This document shows positions 35,673 through 44,103 of a stretch of 49,052 nucleotides of DNA, piece after piece; the stretch's first letter is position 1, and each line of letters begins with the position of its first letter. The notes under the pieces are model-generated. The model saw only the letters and a list, made by a program, of their open reading frames with translations. It had not been told where the DNA came from and searched no databases. Source of the DNA: Desulfuromonadales bacterium (GTDB lineage Bacteria; Desulfobacterota; Desulfuromonadia; Geobacterales; Pseudopelobacteraceae); contig DUZS01000028.1 of the NCBI GenBank assembly GCA_013349405.1, positions 1-49,052 of the forward strand, read 5' to 3'. The position numbers were made by a program, and so were the translations under genes.

Positions 35673-38552
35673 TTAAAGAACCGCTTGCAAATACTCTGTC
35701 GTCCGTTCGCGTTTTTCTTTTTCAACCGCCTTCGGATCTACTTCAACAAACTTTTCGTCTGGCGTAATCTTGAAGAGCGGCTGCCCTTTCTGGACGATGG
35801 AACCGTCACCGCTCTGGATAACAATCTTGTCGATGGTGCCGGAGTAGGTCGCCCGGACGGTATTGAACATCTTCATGACTTCGATGATGTACAGCGCCTG
35901 CCCTTTTTCAAAATGCATCCCTTCATGGACAAAGGTAGGCAGACCGGGGGCTTCCTGGCCGTAATACATGCCGCCGCAGATCGCGACGACTTCATCGGCC
36001 TTGGTTGCCGGGGGCGGAACCAGAATTTTTTTCATGCGCACCTGAAGTTCCGAGTCAAACAGGTAATCCGGAATGGTTACTTCAAGATCCTCTTCCACCT
36101 TGAAATCCCAGAAGTTGGTTTTATCGGCGACCAGGAACAGCATGCCAAGCAGCTCAACTCCGGCCTCAAAGCCGAAGTGCGAGGCACGAATCTCTTCCCA
36201 CAGCGTTGCAGAAAAGCCACCTTGCGGCTTTTCCTTGCCAAGGATTGCCACCAGTTTTGCGTGGTCATCGACACCGAGCTTGAATGTTGCATTAAGTGTT
36301 GCGTAGAAGCTGAGTGCTCTCTGGAGAACTTCGTTGTCATGGCTCCAGATAACTTCGGCAGCCGGCACATGGCGCCGGTAGTGCATATTCAGATATCGGT
36401 AGGTTTCATCAAGGATGATCATCGGGTTTTTGAGCCAGATGACGTTGCCTTTTTCCATCTTGAAGTTTTTGCGGTTGATACTTAACCAGCCGGATAGCAG
36501 ATGCGGGTCTTCGATGAATTTCTCGATTGGGCGGGTCACCAGAGTGCCTTTACGGTCGAGCGTCTGTGACATAGCCTTGGCGGCATCAGGCTGATTCGGG
36601 AACTGCTCGGCAATGATCTTGGCATAGTGCTTCTTCATCTGGATAAAGGCAAACACCGGATCAAGCTTGCTGGCCTCTTCCTTCAGAAGGCCGACCAGCG
36701 TCAGATACGGCACGACAAAGCGGGTGGTCGGCTTGGCCATAACGTTATAGCCGAGGAACCAGTTGACCAGGCCGTAATGGAACTCTAGATTGGTGCCGAC
36801 ATCGTTACCGCGTAATGTGGTGTGGCAGAGAACTTTCGCCATCTGCTTGTAGCTCTCGAGACGGTCTTCGCCCTTGGTAAGAAGCAGTGCGATGTTAGAG
36901 TCATACGCCCCGGCAACTCGGTAGCGCATGAACATACCGGTGTCGGGATTAACGAGGCAGATACCCTGATCGTCGCGGATTTCACCTTCAATCGGCTTTG
37001 ACCAATAGCGGATCACGCCGCCGGCGTGCGGAGAAAGCGACGCATCGGTCGCATTCAGGCGGGCTTCAGCGGAGGCATTGAAACGGACAAAACGTTCCGG
37101 TTTCGGCAGCCGCTCCTTGTGACGGGCGATAAGCGCCATCGCCTCAACAAGTGATTCCACAATAAAGAAGTCGTTCTTGTCTTTAGGGTTGGTGAATTTG
37201 AGGCTGTAGCAGAGTTCGGTAACGCGGTGCTCCACCTGAATCCGGGTGTTAACCTCCATGAAGTAGTGACGGTCGCGGTCAACGATGCACTCGAAAGTCG
37301 AGGCAGAATCAAGCCCAACCGCCAGACCGAAGCGGGCCGACTCTTCTTCCATACGCTTCAGCACCTTCAAATCGCTCTCGAGCGCCTTTACCTCGGCTTT
37401 GCGACCCGCCTTTTTGGCACTTTCAATGGCGGTGGTCAGCCCTTCCTGGGTAACGGAGATCTCGAGCAGTTTCTGCTCATGCATCTGCAGGGAGCAGTCA
37501 CGTCCGCCGAGAGAAACGCACCAGACACCATTACCGAGCAGCTGGATTTCATTATGACGGGTCTGCTCAATATTGAGCTCGACGAGCACGTTTTTGTTGT
37601 CGCCGACACCGTTGGCCTTAACCTCGTTCAGAACTTCGCGCACCAGTGTCGGTGCTTCCTTGGCTGCTTCGGCAATCTGCTTGTCGGTTGCTTTTTTGAG
37701 CGTCAGCAGCGAGGCACCGAGGATACGCTGCCCTTTACCGCCACCACCGCCGATCGCTTTTATACGGAAACGGCTCTGCGGATGCTTTTTAAAAAGCTCG
37801 ACAACTTCGGTCTGTACCTGGGCACACAGCTCTTCAATCGAGAACAGGTCAACACCCTTGCGATACGAGGCCATGAGGATGTGATCAGCCAGAGTCGCAA
37901 CATCAATCTTCTTATCAGCCAGAACGTTACTATCGCAGTCAAGTCCTTCGGCATCGGCAAGTTTGAGCAGCTTTTCACGGGTCGGGAACTTTTTCAGCAG
38001 CGTCAGCGCCGTGATATTGTTAATACCGGGGGTAACACTGACATTAACCGCCAGGGCGGTGCGCTTGGCTTCGTCTTTTTTACCCGCCTTGGCCTGTGTT
38101 CCGGCACAGGGCCCGATAAACTTGAGTCCTGCGTTTTCAATGGTTGCCACAAACTCTTCATCTTCCGCCATGAAGCCGTAGCCGGCAAAAACAGAATCAT
38201 AGCCGTTATCTTTGGCAATGGTAATAATCTGATTCATCCGTTCGACACGCTCTTCCTTACTGGCGCCGCTGTAGTCCGGCACCCGGTGGACACGGGTAGA
38301 GTCAGTCAACTGGCGCAGTTCGGGAGCCAGAGCGTTCGGATAGACGATCGAATCCTTCTCCGAGAGCAGAATGCCGTAATGGGAAATACCCATCTCGGTG
38401 TAGACATCCATCGCCTCTTTGCGGATCGGGCCGCGGCAGACGATCAGCGGCTTCAGGTCTTCACAGGCAAAGGAGCGCACCCATTCGGATTGTGACAGGC
38501 TCAGGCGGCGCTCGCGGTGAATCAACGGGTTGTGCTTGTAGTAATCAGTCAT
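35673..38552 (-). CDS. Oversized biotin carboxylase / biotin carrier fusion (acyl-CoA carboxylase alpha)
   Basis: The first 25 residues of the open frame are upstream and partly repeat-derived (LLSCSVLLKK). The likely start is the ATG at 38552, giving 959 residues. The ATP-grasp biotin carboxylase part has FAGYGFMAEDEEF, the glycine loop IKAIGGGGGKGQR (near residue 265) and EVNTRIQVEHRVTE. An unfamiliar central region spans about 560-840. The C-terminal biotinyl domain carries the lysine in EVMKMF near residue 895. Usual alpha subunits are about 660 residues, so this form is some 300 longer. With the carboxyltransferase encoded upstream, it probably carboxylates propionyl-CoA. Confidence 0.87.
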   Translation of the reverse strand: MTDYYKHNPLIHRERRLSLSQSEWVRSFACEDLKPLIVCRGPIRKEAMDVYTEMGISHYGILLSEKDSIVYPNALAPELRQLTDSTRVHRVPDYSGASKEERVERMNQIITIAKDNGYDSVFAGYGFMAEDEEFVATIENAGLKFIGPCAGTQAKAGKKDEAKRTALAVNVSVTPGINNITALTLLKKFPTREKLLKLADAEGLDCDSNVLADKKIDVATLADHILMASYRKGVDLFSIEELCAQVQTEVVELFKKHPQSRFRIKAIGGGGGKGQRILGASLLTLKKATDKQIAEAAKEAPTLVREVLNEVKANGVGDNKNVLVELNIEQTRHNEIQLLGNGVWCVSLGGRDCSLQMHEQKLLEISVTQEGLTTAIESAKKAGRKAEVKALESDLKVLKRMEEESARFGLAVGLDSASTFECIVDRDRHYFMEVNTRIQVEHRVTELCYSLKFTNPKDKNDFFIVESLVEAMALIARHKERLPKPERFVRFNASAEARLNATDASLSPHAGGVIRYWSKPIEGEIRDDQGICLVNPDTGMFMRYRVAGAYDSNIALLLTKGEDRLESYKQMAKVLCHTTLRGNDVGTNLEFHYGLVNWFLGYNVMAKPTTRFVVPYLTLVGLLKEEASKLDPVFAFIQMKKHYAKIIAEQFPNQPDAAKAMSQTLDRKGTLVTRPIEKFIEDPHLLSGWLSINRKNFKMEKGNVIWLKNPMIILDETYRYLNMHYRRHVPAAEVIWSHDNEVLQRALSFYATLNATFKLGVDDHAKLVAILGKEKPQGGFSATLWEEIRASHFGFEAGVELLGMLFLVADKTNFWDFKVEEDLEVTIPDYLFDSELQVRMKKILVPPPATKADEVVAICGGMYYGQEAPGLPTFVHEGMHFEKGQALYIIEVMKMFNTVRATYSGTIDKIVIQSGDGSIVQKGQPLFKITPDEKFVEVDPKAVEKEKRERTTEYLQAVL

Positions 38553-38595
38553 CGCAATGTATCTCCAATCATGTAGTCGGATAAAATATTTTTTT

Positions 38596-38760
38596 AATAA
38601 CACGGAGCAACTGAGCAACGGAGACAAATCTTAAAATCAAATTCGTAGACAATAAATCTTATTTTTTAAACCCGATTCAATTCTTTAATTTTCTTTTCTT
38701 ATTGCCGTTCTCAGTTGCTTGCCTAGAGGCACCTACTTTTGGCCGTTGCTCCGTGTTATT
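38596..38760. repeat. Short, disrupted copy of the AATAACACGG element
   Basis: A 165-bp unit has left end AATAACACGGAGCAACTGAG from 38596 and right end GTTGCTCCGTGTTATT to 38760. The right arm appears interrupted by about 24 bases (GCCTAGAGGC... to ...TTTTGGCC), so only the outer part pairs well. The centre is AT-rich and non-coding. It lies between the carboxyltransferase stop and the carboxylase start. Confidence 0.75.
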
Positions 38761-38778
38761 TAAGATTGCCTTTACGGA

Positions 38779-40512
38779 TCAGTGGAACTCTCTCTGGATG
38801 CCGCCCATCGGTGATGGCTTGTAATGGCGCAGGAAGAAGTTCATGTTTTCGCCCAGCACCTTACGCAGGTCGGTCGGCATGACGATCGACGAGATCGAAC
38901 CGAGTGCCAGACCCTCTTTCGGGTTCATGAGCTCTTTCTCGTAACGGGTGTTCAGCGCGCCTTCCTGCAACTTCAGCCACTCTCCGGCCTCTTTCTCGGC
39001 ATCTTTTTTGGCATCATCGCCGTTCATTCCGGCGGCGATGCGCTCTTTGGCACCGTTTTTAACCATATCAGCAGCGGTGCCGCGAATTTTGCGCATTTCA
39101 TCCTTGTAGACAAACTCTTTACCAGCCGGCCCCATAACCGCAAGACGGGTGGTCGGCAGCGCCAGCACCAGGTCGGCGCCGGTCGGATAGTTGTTGTAGG
39201 AAGCATAGGCGCCGCCGTAGGCATTGCGCAGGATCAGGAGAATGCGCGGGGTACGGACATCGACGATGGAGTCGAGCATCGAGCGGCCGGCCTGAACGAT
39301 GCCGCGTGATTCCTGCTCACGACCGGGGAGAAAACCGGTGGTATCTTCCATGAAAATGATCGGAATATTGTAAATGTTGCAGAAACGGACAAAGCGGGCG
39401 ATCTTCACGGCGGAGTCGCAATCGATCTGGCCCGAAGATACGGCGCTGTTATTGGCGCAGAAACCGACCACGTTGCCGTCAAGGCGGCCAAAGGCGGTGA
39501 CGACTTCACGGGCGCGCTCCGGCTGCAGCTCAAAATAATCGCCATGATCACAGATCTGCTGAATAATAATTGAAACATCGAACGGGGTATTGAAACCGGT
39601 CGGTGAGTTGAAGGCTTTTTTCAGCAGCGTGTTGATCTCCCAGGTTTTCCGGTCAAGCGGGTCGCTCGTCGGCTGATAGGGTGACATAACACTGTTGTTG
39701 TCAGGAATATAGGAGAGCAGCCGCAACGCCTGGCGCAGCGCGGCAACTTCGTCGTTCACTGTCAGATCGGCAACACCGGACTTGCCATGGACTTTCGGTC
39801 CGCCCAGCTCTTCCGGGGTAATATCTTCGCCGAGAACCGACTTGACAACGCCCGGGCCGGTCAGGCCGAAGAAGGTGTCATTCGGCTGAATGACAAAGCT
39901 CCCCTGACGTGGCAGATAACTGCCGCCACCGGCGTTAAATCCGAACATGCACATGATGGATGGCACGACGCCGCTGATTTTGCGCAGTGCCGTAAAAGCC
40001 TCGGCATAACCGTCGAGGCCGCCGACACCGGCCGGCACAAAGGCACCGGCGCTGTCATTCATGCCGATAACCGGAATGCCCTTTTCTCCCGCCATGTTAA
40101 ACAGCTTGGCGAGTTTACTGCCGTTGGTGGCATCGATGGAGCCGGCTCGTACGGTGAAATCGTGTCCGTAAATAGCGACGTCACGGCCATCAACGTTGAT
40201 TATTCCGGTAACCAGTGAAGCGCCGTCGAGGTTTTTACCCCAGTTTTGAAAGAGAATATTCGGCTGGCTGGCAGTAAGGGTGCGAATACGCTCCCACACG
40301 GTCATACGCTTCTTGAAGTGCTGCTTCTCGATCTGATCGATGCTGACCGAATGAATCGGACGCTGAATCAGATCGTGTCCCGCCTGCATGGCCTCTTCGT
40401 AGCCGCCTTTTTTACCCGGGATTTCACCTGGAATGGTAAATTCCTGGGTTTGTGCCGGTGCGAAAGGGTTTTTCAGTGATGGTTTAATTGCAGTTTTTGA
40501 CATCTTCGCCAT
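38779..40512 (-). CDS. Acyl-CoA (propionyl-CoA) carboxylase, carboxyltransferase subunit
   Basis: This 577-residue carboxyltransferase has two crotonase-like halves. The N-half has the acyl-CoA loop [21 protein letters not shown] and [11 protein letters not shown]. The C-half has [19 protein letters not shown], the oxyanion region [19 protein letters not shown] and [14 protein letters not shown]. It moves CO2 from the biotin carrier encoded downstream to the acyl-CoA. Propionyl-CoA is inferred from the nearby methylmalonyl-CoA genes; glutaconyl or other CoA esters cannot be excluded. It follows the XRE-cupin gene with a GC-rich repeat in the gap. Confidence 0.88.
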   Translation of the reverse strand: MAKMSKTAIKPSLKNPFAPAQTQEFTIPGEIPGKKGGYEEAMQAGHDLIQRPIHSVSIDQIEKQHFKKRMTVWERIRTLTASQPNILFQNWGKNLDGASLVTGIINVDGRDVAIYGHDFTVRAGSIDATNGSKLAKLFNMAGEKGIPVIGMNDSAGAFVPAGVGGLDGYAEAFTALRKISGVVPSIMCMFGFNAGGGSYLPRQGSFVIQPNDTFFGLTGPGVVKSVLGEDITPEELGGPKVHGKSGVADLTVNDEVAALRQALRLLSYIPDNNSVMSPYQPTSDPLDRKTWEINTLLKKAFNSPTGFNTPFDVSIIIQQICDHGDYFELQPERAREVVTAFGRLDGNVVGFCANNSAVSSGQIDCDSAVKIARFVRFCNIYNIPIIFMEDTTGFLPGREQESRGIVQAGRSMLDSIVDVRTPRILLILRNAYGGAYASYNNYPTGADLVLALPTTRLAVMGPAGKEFVYKDEMRKIRGTAADMVKNGAKERIAAGMNGDDAKKDAEKEAGEWLKLQEGALNTRYEKELMNPKEGLALGSISSIVMPTDLRKVLGENMNFFLRHYKPSPMGGIQREFH

Positions 40513-40570
40513 CCTTCCTGTGTGATTATGTACCAGCTACCTCAGTTGAAGTATGTTCTTTTAAATCAAA

Positions 40571-40643
40571 CCCCTTCAAACCTCGCCTTATCAGGGGAGG
40601 CTGCAAAGTGTCCCCCCTGACAAGGGGGGGCTAAGGGGGGTTA
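40571..40643. repeat. GC-rich palindromic element between the XRE gene and the carboxyltransferase gene
   Basis: The left arm reads CCCCTTCAAACCTCGCC then TTATCAGGGGAGG. The right arm has TCCCCCCTGACAAGGGGGGG and CTAAGGGGGGTTA. The order and sequence match the element at 21748-21836. The end coincides with the stop codon of the XRE gene (40641-40643). Function is unknown. Confidence 0.7.
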
Positions 40644-41204
40644 GCGGGTTACCACAGCCAGCACTTTGACTTCTGTGCCATCTTTTGAGAGAAGCCGATG
40701 CTTTAAAGCTGAATCAAAATAGACACAGTCGCCCGGCTCCAGGATTATCCGCTTTTCATCAAGGACAAGTTCTGCCGTTCCGCTCATAATGAAGAGAAAC
40801 TCTTCACCGTCGTGACTGTAGGTGTTCTCTTCAAGCGCTTTTTGGGTAATGGAAAGCAGAAACGGTTCCATTTTCTTGTTCTGTTTATGAAAGGAGAGTG
40901 ATTCGTACGAATAGCCCTGACTGGTGCCGGCCTTTGAAATAACGCGGGGAATAGATTTACGCTCGTGCGCACGCACGACTTCGTAGCGGCACTCCTCTTC
41001 GTCCTCGGTAAAAAAAAGACCTATTTTTACATCAAAAAATTTGGCAATTCTGGACAGGGTCGCAATCGGCGGAGAAACATTATTATTTTCGATCTGGGAA
41101 ATGAGGGCAGGTGAAAAGCCGGTCTCCTTGGCAACAGCCTGGAGAGTCAGCTTTTTTGACAGGCGGAGCTTTTTGATTTTAGCCCCAATGTTGAATTCGC
41201 GCAT
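40641..41204 (-). CDS. XRE-family regulator with cupin sensor domain
   Basis: This 187-residue protein has an N-terminal XRE helix-turn-helix (KLRLSKKLTLQAVAKETGFSPALISQIENNNVSPPIATLSRIAKFF, residues about 12-58) and a C-terminal cupin domain (about 115-185), with HDGEEFLFIMSGTAELVLDEKR and LEPGDCVYFDSALKHRL. Such proteins sense small molecules and control nearby metabolic genes. It lies just upstream of and co-directional with the carboxylase-mutase genes, making it their likely regulator. Its own promoter overlaps a palindrome, which suggests autoregulation. Confidence 0.9.
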   Translation of the reverse strand: MREFNIGAKIKKLRLSKKLTLQAVAKETGFSPALISQIENNNVSPPIATLSRIAKFFDVKIGLFFTEDEEECRYEVVRAHERKSIPRVISKAGTSQGYSYESLSFHKQNKKMEPFLLSITQKALEENTYSHDGEEFLFIMSGTAELVLDEKRIILEPGDCVYFDSALKHRLLSKDGTEVKVLAVVTR

Positions 41205-41248
41205 TCAAACCCCTGACAATAAAAGTAAAACTCAGTTTCAGTGCGGGG

Positions 41249-41277
41249 TTTGTATACAATTTGCTTTACAATGTCAA
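41249..41277 (-). promoter_or_regulatory. Promoter of the XRE-carboxylase operon with overlapping palindrome
   Basis: On the minus strand a perfect TTGACA (41272-41277) is followed after 17 bases by TACAAA (41249-41254); TATACA (41251-41256) at 15 bases is an alternative. A 10-bp perfect palindrome TTGTATACAA (41250-41259) covers the -10 and is a candidate operator for the XRE regulator. The leader is about 40 bases. Confidence 0.6.
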
Positions 41278-41353
41278 TAAAATTCCTTCTAACAGATGCT
41301 AAAAAAACAACAGCAAGGGTAAAATTAGTTTACTCTTGGTAAATGCGATTCAT

Positions 41354-42634
41354 TTATAGCCTGAGTTTGCGTGCCAGCAGCTGCAGGGTATGAATTACCT
41401 CAACATTTGAGCCATGCTGTTTGAGACCATCTGACAGCTGCATCATACAGCCGGGGCAGCCGGTCGCAACAGCCTGAGCCCCGGTAGCCTCAATCGCTTC
41501 ACTTTTCCCGTTGTTGATGTTCATGGAGGAGTCGTAGTGATAGACGTTGAACGTCCCCCCCAGACCGCAGCACTTGTCTGCTCCTGCCATCTCCACGAGT
41601 GTAACGCCGGGTGTCTTCTGTAACAGCTCGCGCGGTTGTCTGGTGATGCCACGCGTGCGGAGATGACAGGGGTCATGGTAGGTGACGCTGATTTCTTCGC
41701 CGCTGCCGGTTTCAGCCGTATCAAGCCCCAATAGATGCAGCAGTTGAGCAGCATCGACGGTTTTTTTCGCCAGAGCATCGAGCCGTTCACGCAATTCCGG
41801 ATTGCGTTTACCCACCACGAGCGGATAGAGGCGATGCAGGGCACCGCCGCAGGTAGCGCAGGCACTCATGACATAATCAACTTCGTATTTTTCAAATTCG
41901 GCCAGATTCTTTTCGGCAAGATCGCGCACCGTCGCCAGATCACCGCCTGACATACCGGGCAAGCCGCAGCACTGCTGCCCTTTGGGAATAATGATCGTAC
42001 AGCCGAGGTGACGAAACAGCGCCAGGGCGGCCTCGCCGACTTCGCTATAGACAAAATTGGTCATACAACCAACAAAAAAAGCGATGCGCGGCTTGCCCGG
42101 CTCTCCGGGAATGACTTCCGGATGCTGATCCATGAAACTGTTTTTGGCAATTTCAGGAATATAGCGGGTAGTACCGACAAACGGTGCCGGGAAACGGAGA
42201 CGCAGTCCGGATGTTGCAGGAACTTTTTTGAAGAACAGCGGCCCTAAGATCCCGGCCATTTTAGCACCCATCTTCATCCGGGTTCTGCTCTTGATCACCT
42301 GACCAACTGCAGCATGAAATGTGGTCAGACCACGTTTCTGAGCCAGGGACTCCCGGGCCGCAATAACAATCTCGTCGGTCGGAACATCGTTGGGGCATTT
42401 ATCGACACAACTGCCGCAGAGCAGGCACTTGGACATGGCCTGATAGGTCTGGTCATCCAGCTCGAGATCGTCAGCCAGGATATGCTGGGCCAGCGCCACC
42501 TTGCCGCGAGCGACAGCCGGCTCGCGCTGAAACGCCGTGAAGGCAGGGCAGTTCTGACGGCAGGCACCGCACTTGACACATTTTTTCAACTGATCTTCAA
42601 CCCGCTTGAGAGGATCTTGTATTTTGTCTGGCAT
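41354..42634 (-). CDS. GlcF/LutA-type (Fe-S)-binding oxidoreductase subunit
   Basis: The frame opens at 42712, but its first 26 residues (with CRLSLLLRCSVLLKK) are repeat-derived. The ATG at 42634 with AAAGG upstream gives 426 residues. Two 4Fe-4S motifs, CVKCGACRQNCP and CLLCGSCVDKCP, lead the protein. Two cysteine-rich CCG domains follow (CCGLPGMSGG and CCGLGGTFN). This is the electron-transfer subunit of glycolate/lactate-type oxidases, normally paired with a flavin subunit GlcD. No such partner is in the window. It is separated from trmFO by an inverted-repeat element. Confidence 0.88.
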   Translation of the reverse strand: MPDKIQDPLKRVEDQLKKCVKCGACRQNCPAFTAFQREPAVARGKVALAQHILADDLELDDQTYQAMSKCLLCGSCVDKCPNDVPTDEIVIAARESLAQKRGLTTFHAAVGQVIKSRTRMKMGAKMAGILGPLFFKKVPATSGLRLRFPAPFVGTTRYIPEIAKNSFMDQHPEVIPGEPGKPRIAFFVGCMTNFVYSEVGEAALALFRHLGCTIIIPKGQQCCGLPGMSGGDLATVRDLAEKNLAEFEKYEVDYVMSACATCGGALHRLYPLVVGKRNPELRERLDALAKKTVDAAQLLHLLGLDTAETGSGEEISVTYHDPCHLRTRGITRQPRELLQKTPGVTLVEMAGADKCCGLGGTFNVYHYDSSMNINNGKSEAIEATGAQAVATGCPGCMMQLSDGLKQHGSNVEVIHTLQLLARKLRL

Positions 42635-42650
42635 TTGAGAACCTTTCTTT

Positions 42651-42791
42651 AATAACACGGAGCAACGAAGCAACAGAGAGAGTCGACAGACTAAAAGATC
42701 ACTACCCCACAACGGTATTCCAAACGAACCAACAAAGACAACATTAAATATCTTATTTGTTTTCTCCGTTGCTCCGTTGCTCCGTGTTATT
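42651..42791. repeat. Short copy of the AATAACACGG inverted-repeat element
   Basis: A 141-bp unit has left end AATAACACGGAGCAACGAAG from 42651, and its right end finishes CTCCGTTGCTCCGTGTTATT at 42791, overlapping the trmFO stop by one base. The 80-base centre is non-coding. On the minus strand it keeps GTCTGTCGACTCTCTC near the left end. This parallels GTCTGTTGACTTTCTC at the 3' end of the GxxExxY gene in the 33292-33729 copy and suggests an internal-deletion derivative. Confidence 0.8.
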
Positions 42792-44095
42792 CATATCTGG
42801 TGCTTCCACTCTTCCAGCGCCACCAATGCACGCTCCGCCAACCTCTGCCGCCGTTCCTTCTTCTTGATCCTCCCCGGTAGCTCGGGAAAAAGTCCGTAAT
42901 TCACATTCATCGGCTGAAAATGCTTCACATCGGCATTGGTAATATGATGCATCAGGGCACCGAGAGCCGTTTCCGGTGCTGGTACCGGGATTGGCTGCCC
43001 CTGAACAAGATGAACAGCGGCAATACCGGCAAGAAAGCCGCTGGCGGCGGACTCAACATATCCTTCCACACCGGTAATCTGACCGGCGAAAAAAATACGG
43101 CCATCGCTTTTCAACTGCTGGGTTGTCTCCAGCAGAGCCGGAGAGTTGATAAAAGTATTGCGATGCATCGAACCGAGCCGCACAAATTCGGCACTCTCCA
43201 GGCCCGGTATCATGCGAAACACCCGCCGCTGCTCCGGCCAGGTCAGCTTGGTCTGAAAGCCGACCAGATTGTACATGGTTTTATCACGATTTTCGGCGCG
43301 TAGTTGTATGACCGCATGAGCCTCATGGCCGGTGTGCGGGTTAAGCAGGCCGACCGGCTTCATCGGGCCGAAACGCAAAGTTTCAACGCCGCGCGAGGCA
43401 AGCTCTTCCACCGGCATGCACCCTTCGAAGTGGACTACTTTTTCAAAGTCACGCGCCGGAACCTTCTCGCCACAATTCAACGCATCGATAAACGCCAGAT
43501 ATTCCTCTTCATTCAGCGGGCAGTTGAGGTAATCATCGCCATCCCCTTTGCCGTAGCGTGATGCGGCAAAGACCTTTGTCATATCAAGCGAATCGGCGGC
43601 GACAATCGGCGCAATAGCGTCATAGAAGTAGAGCCGGTCACCGGTCAGCTGAGTCAAAGAGGTGGCCAGGGCATCACTGGTGAGCGGCCCGGAGGCGATG
43701 ATAACGATACCTTCGGCAGGAATTTCAGTAGCTTCACCCCGCTCAATCCGGATCAGCGGATGTGACTCAATTTTTTCGGTAACGTATGCGGAGAAGAGTT
43801 GGCGATCAACCGCAAGTGCGCCACCGGCCGGGACCGCAGTGGCTTCGGCAGCCTCCATCGTCAAAGAACCGCAGCGGCGCAGTTCCTCTTTCAACAGCCC
43901 GACCGCGTTATCAAGCGAAATGCCACGCAGGGAATTGGAGCAGACGAGTTCCGCGAGCCCCGGAAGTTCGTGGGCCGGGGAGAACCGGAGCGGCTTCATT
44001 TCATGGACGACAACGGAGACGCCGCGCTGTGCGACCTGCCAGGCCGCTTCACTGCCGGCAAGACCGCCGCCGATGATGGTGATGTGGTTATTCAT
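42791..44095 (-). CDS. trmFO: TrmFO, folate/FAD-dependent tRNA m5U54 methyltransferase
   Basis: The frame opens at 44119, but AAAGGA precedes the ATG at 44095, giving 434 residues. The protein uses methylenetetrahydrofolate and FADH2 to make ribothymidine at tRNA position 54. The FAD-binding start is [16 protein letters not shown]. Family motifs include [43 protein letters not shown] and [16 protein letters not shown]. Length is typical. It lies 8 bases after the SEC-C gene, so the two are likely co-transcribed. Confidence 0.97.
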   Translation of the reverse strand: MNNHITIIGGGLAGSEAAWQVAQRGVSVVVHEMKPLRFSPAHELPGLAELVCSNSLRGISLDNAVGLLKEELRRCGSLTMEAAEATAVPAGGALAVDRQLFSAYVTEKIESHPLIRIERGEATEIPAEGIVIIASGPLTSDALATSLTQLTGDRLYFYDAIAPIVAADSLDMTKVFAASRYGKGDGDDYLNCPLNEEEYLAFIDALNCGEKVPARDFEKVVHFEGCMPVEELASRGVETLRFGPMKPVGLLNPHTGHEAHAVIQLRAENRDKTMYNLVGFQTKLTWPEQRRVFRMIPGLESAEFVRLGSMHRNTFINSPALLETTQQLKSDGRIFFAGQITGVEGYVESAASGFLAGIAAVHLVQGQPIPVPAPETALGALMHHITNADVKHFQPMNVNYGLFPELPGRIKKKERRQRLAERALVALEEWKHQI

Positions 44096-44103
44096 AGTTC
44101 CTT

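Noticed and set aside
33292-42791. CRISPR array, because of repeated CAACGGAG units and regularly recurring blocks
   Set aside because: The units are direct tandem 8-mers without spacers, the blocks are inverted repeats kilobases apart, and no cas genes are present.
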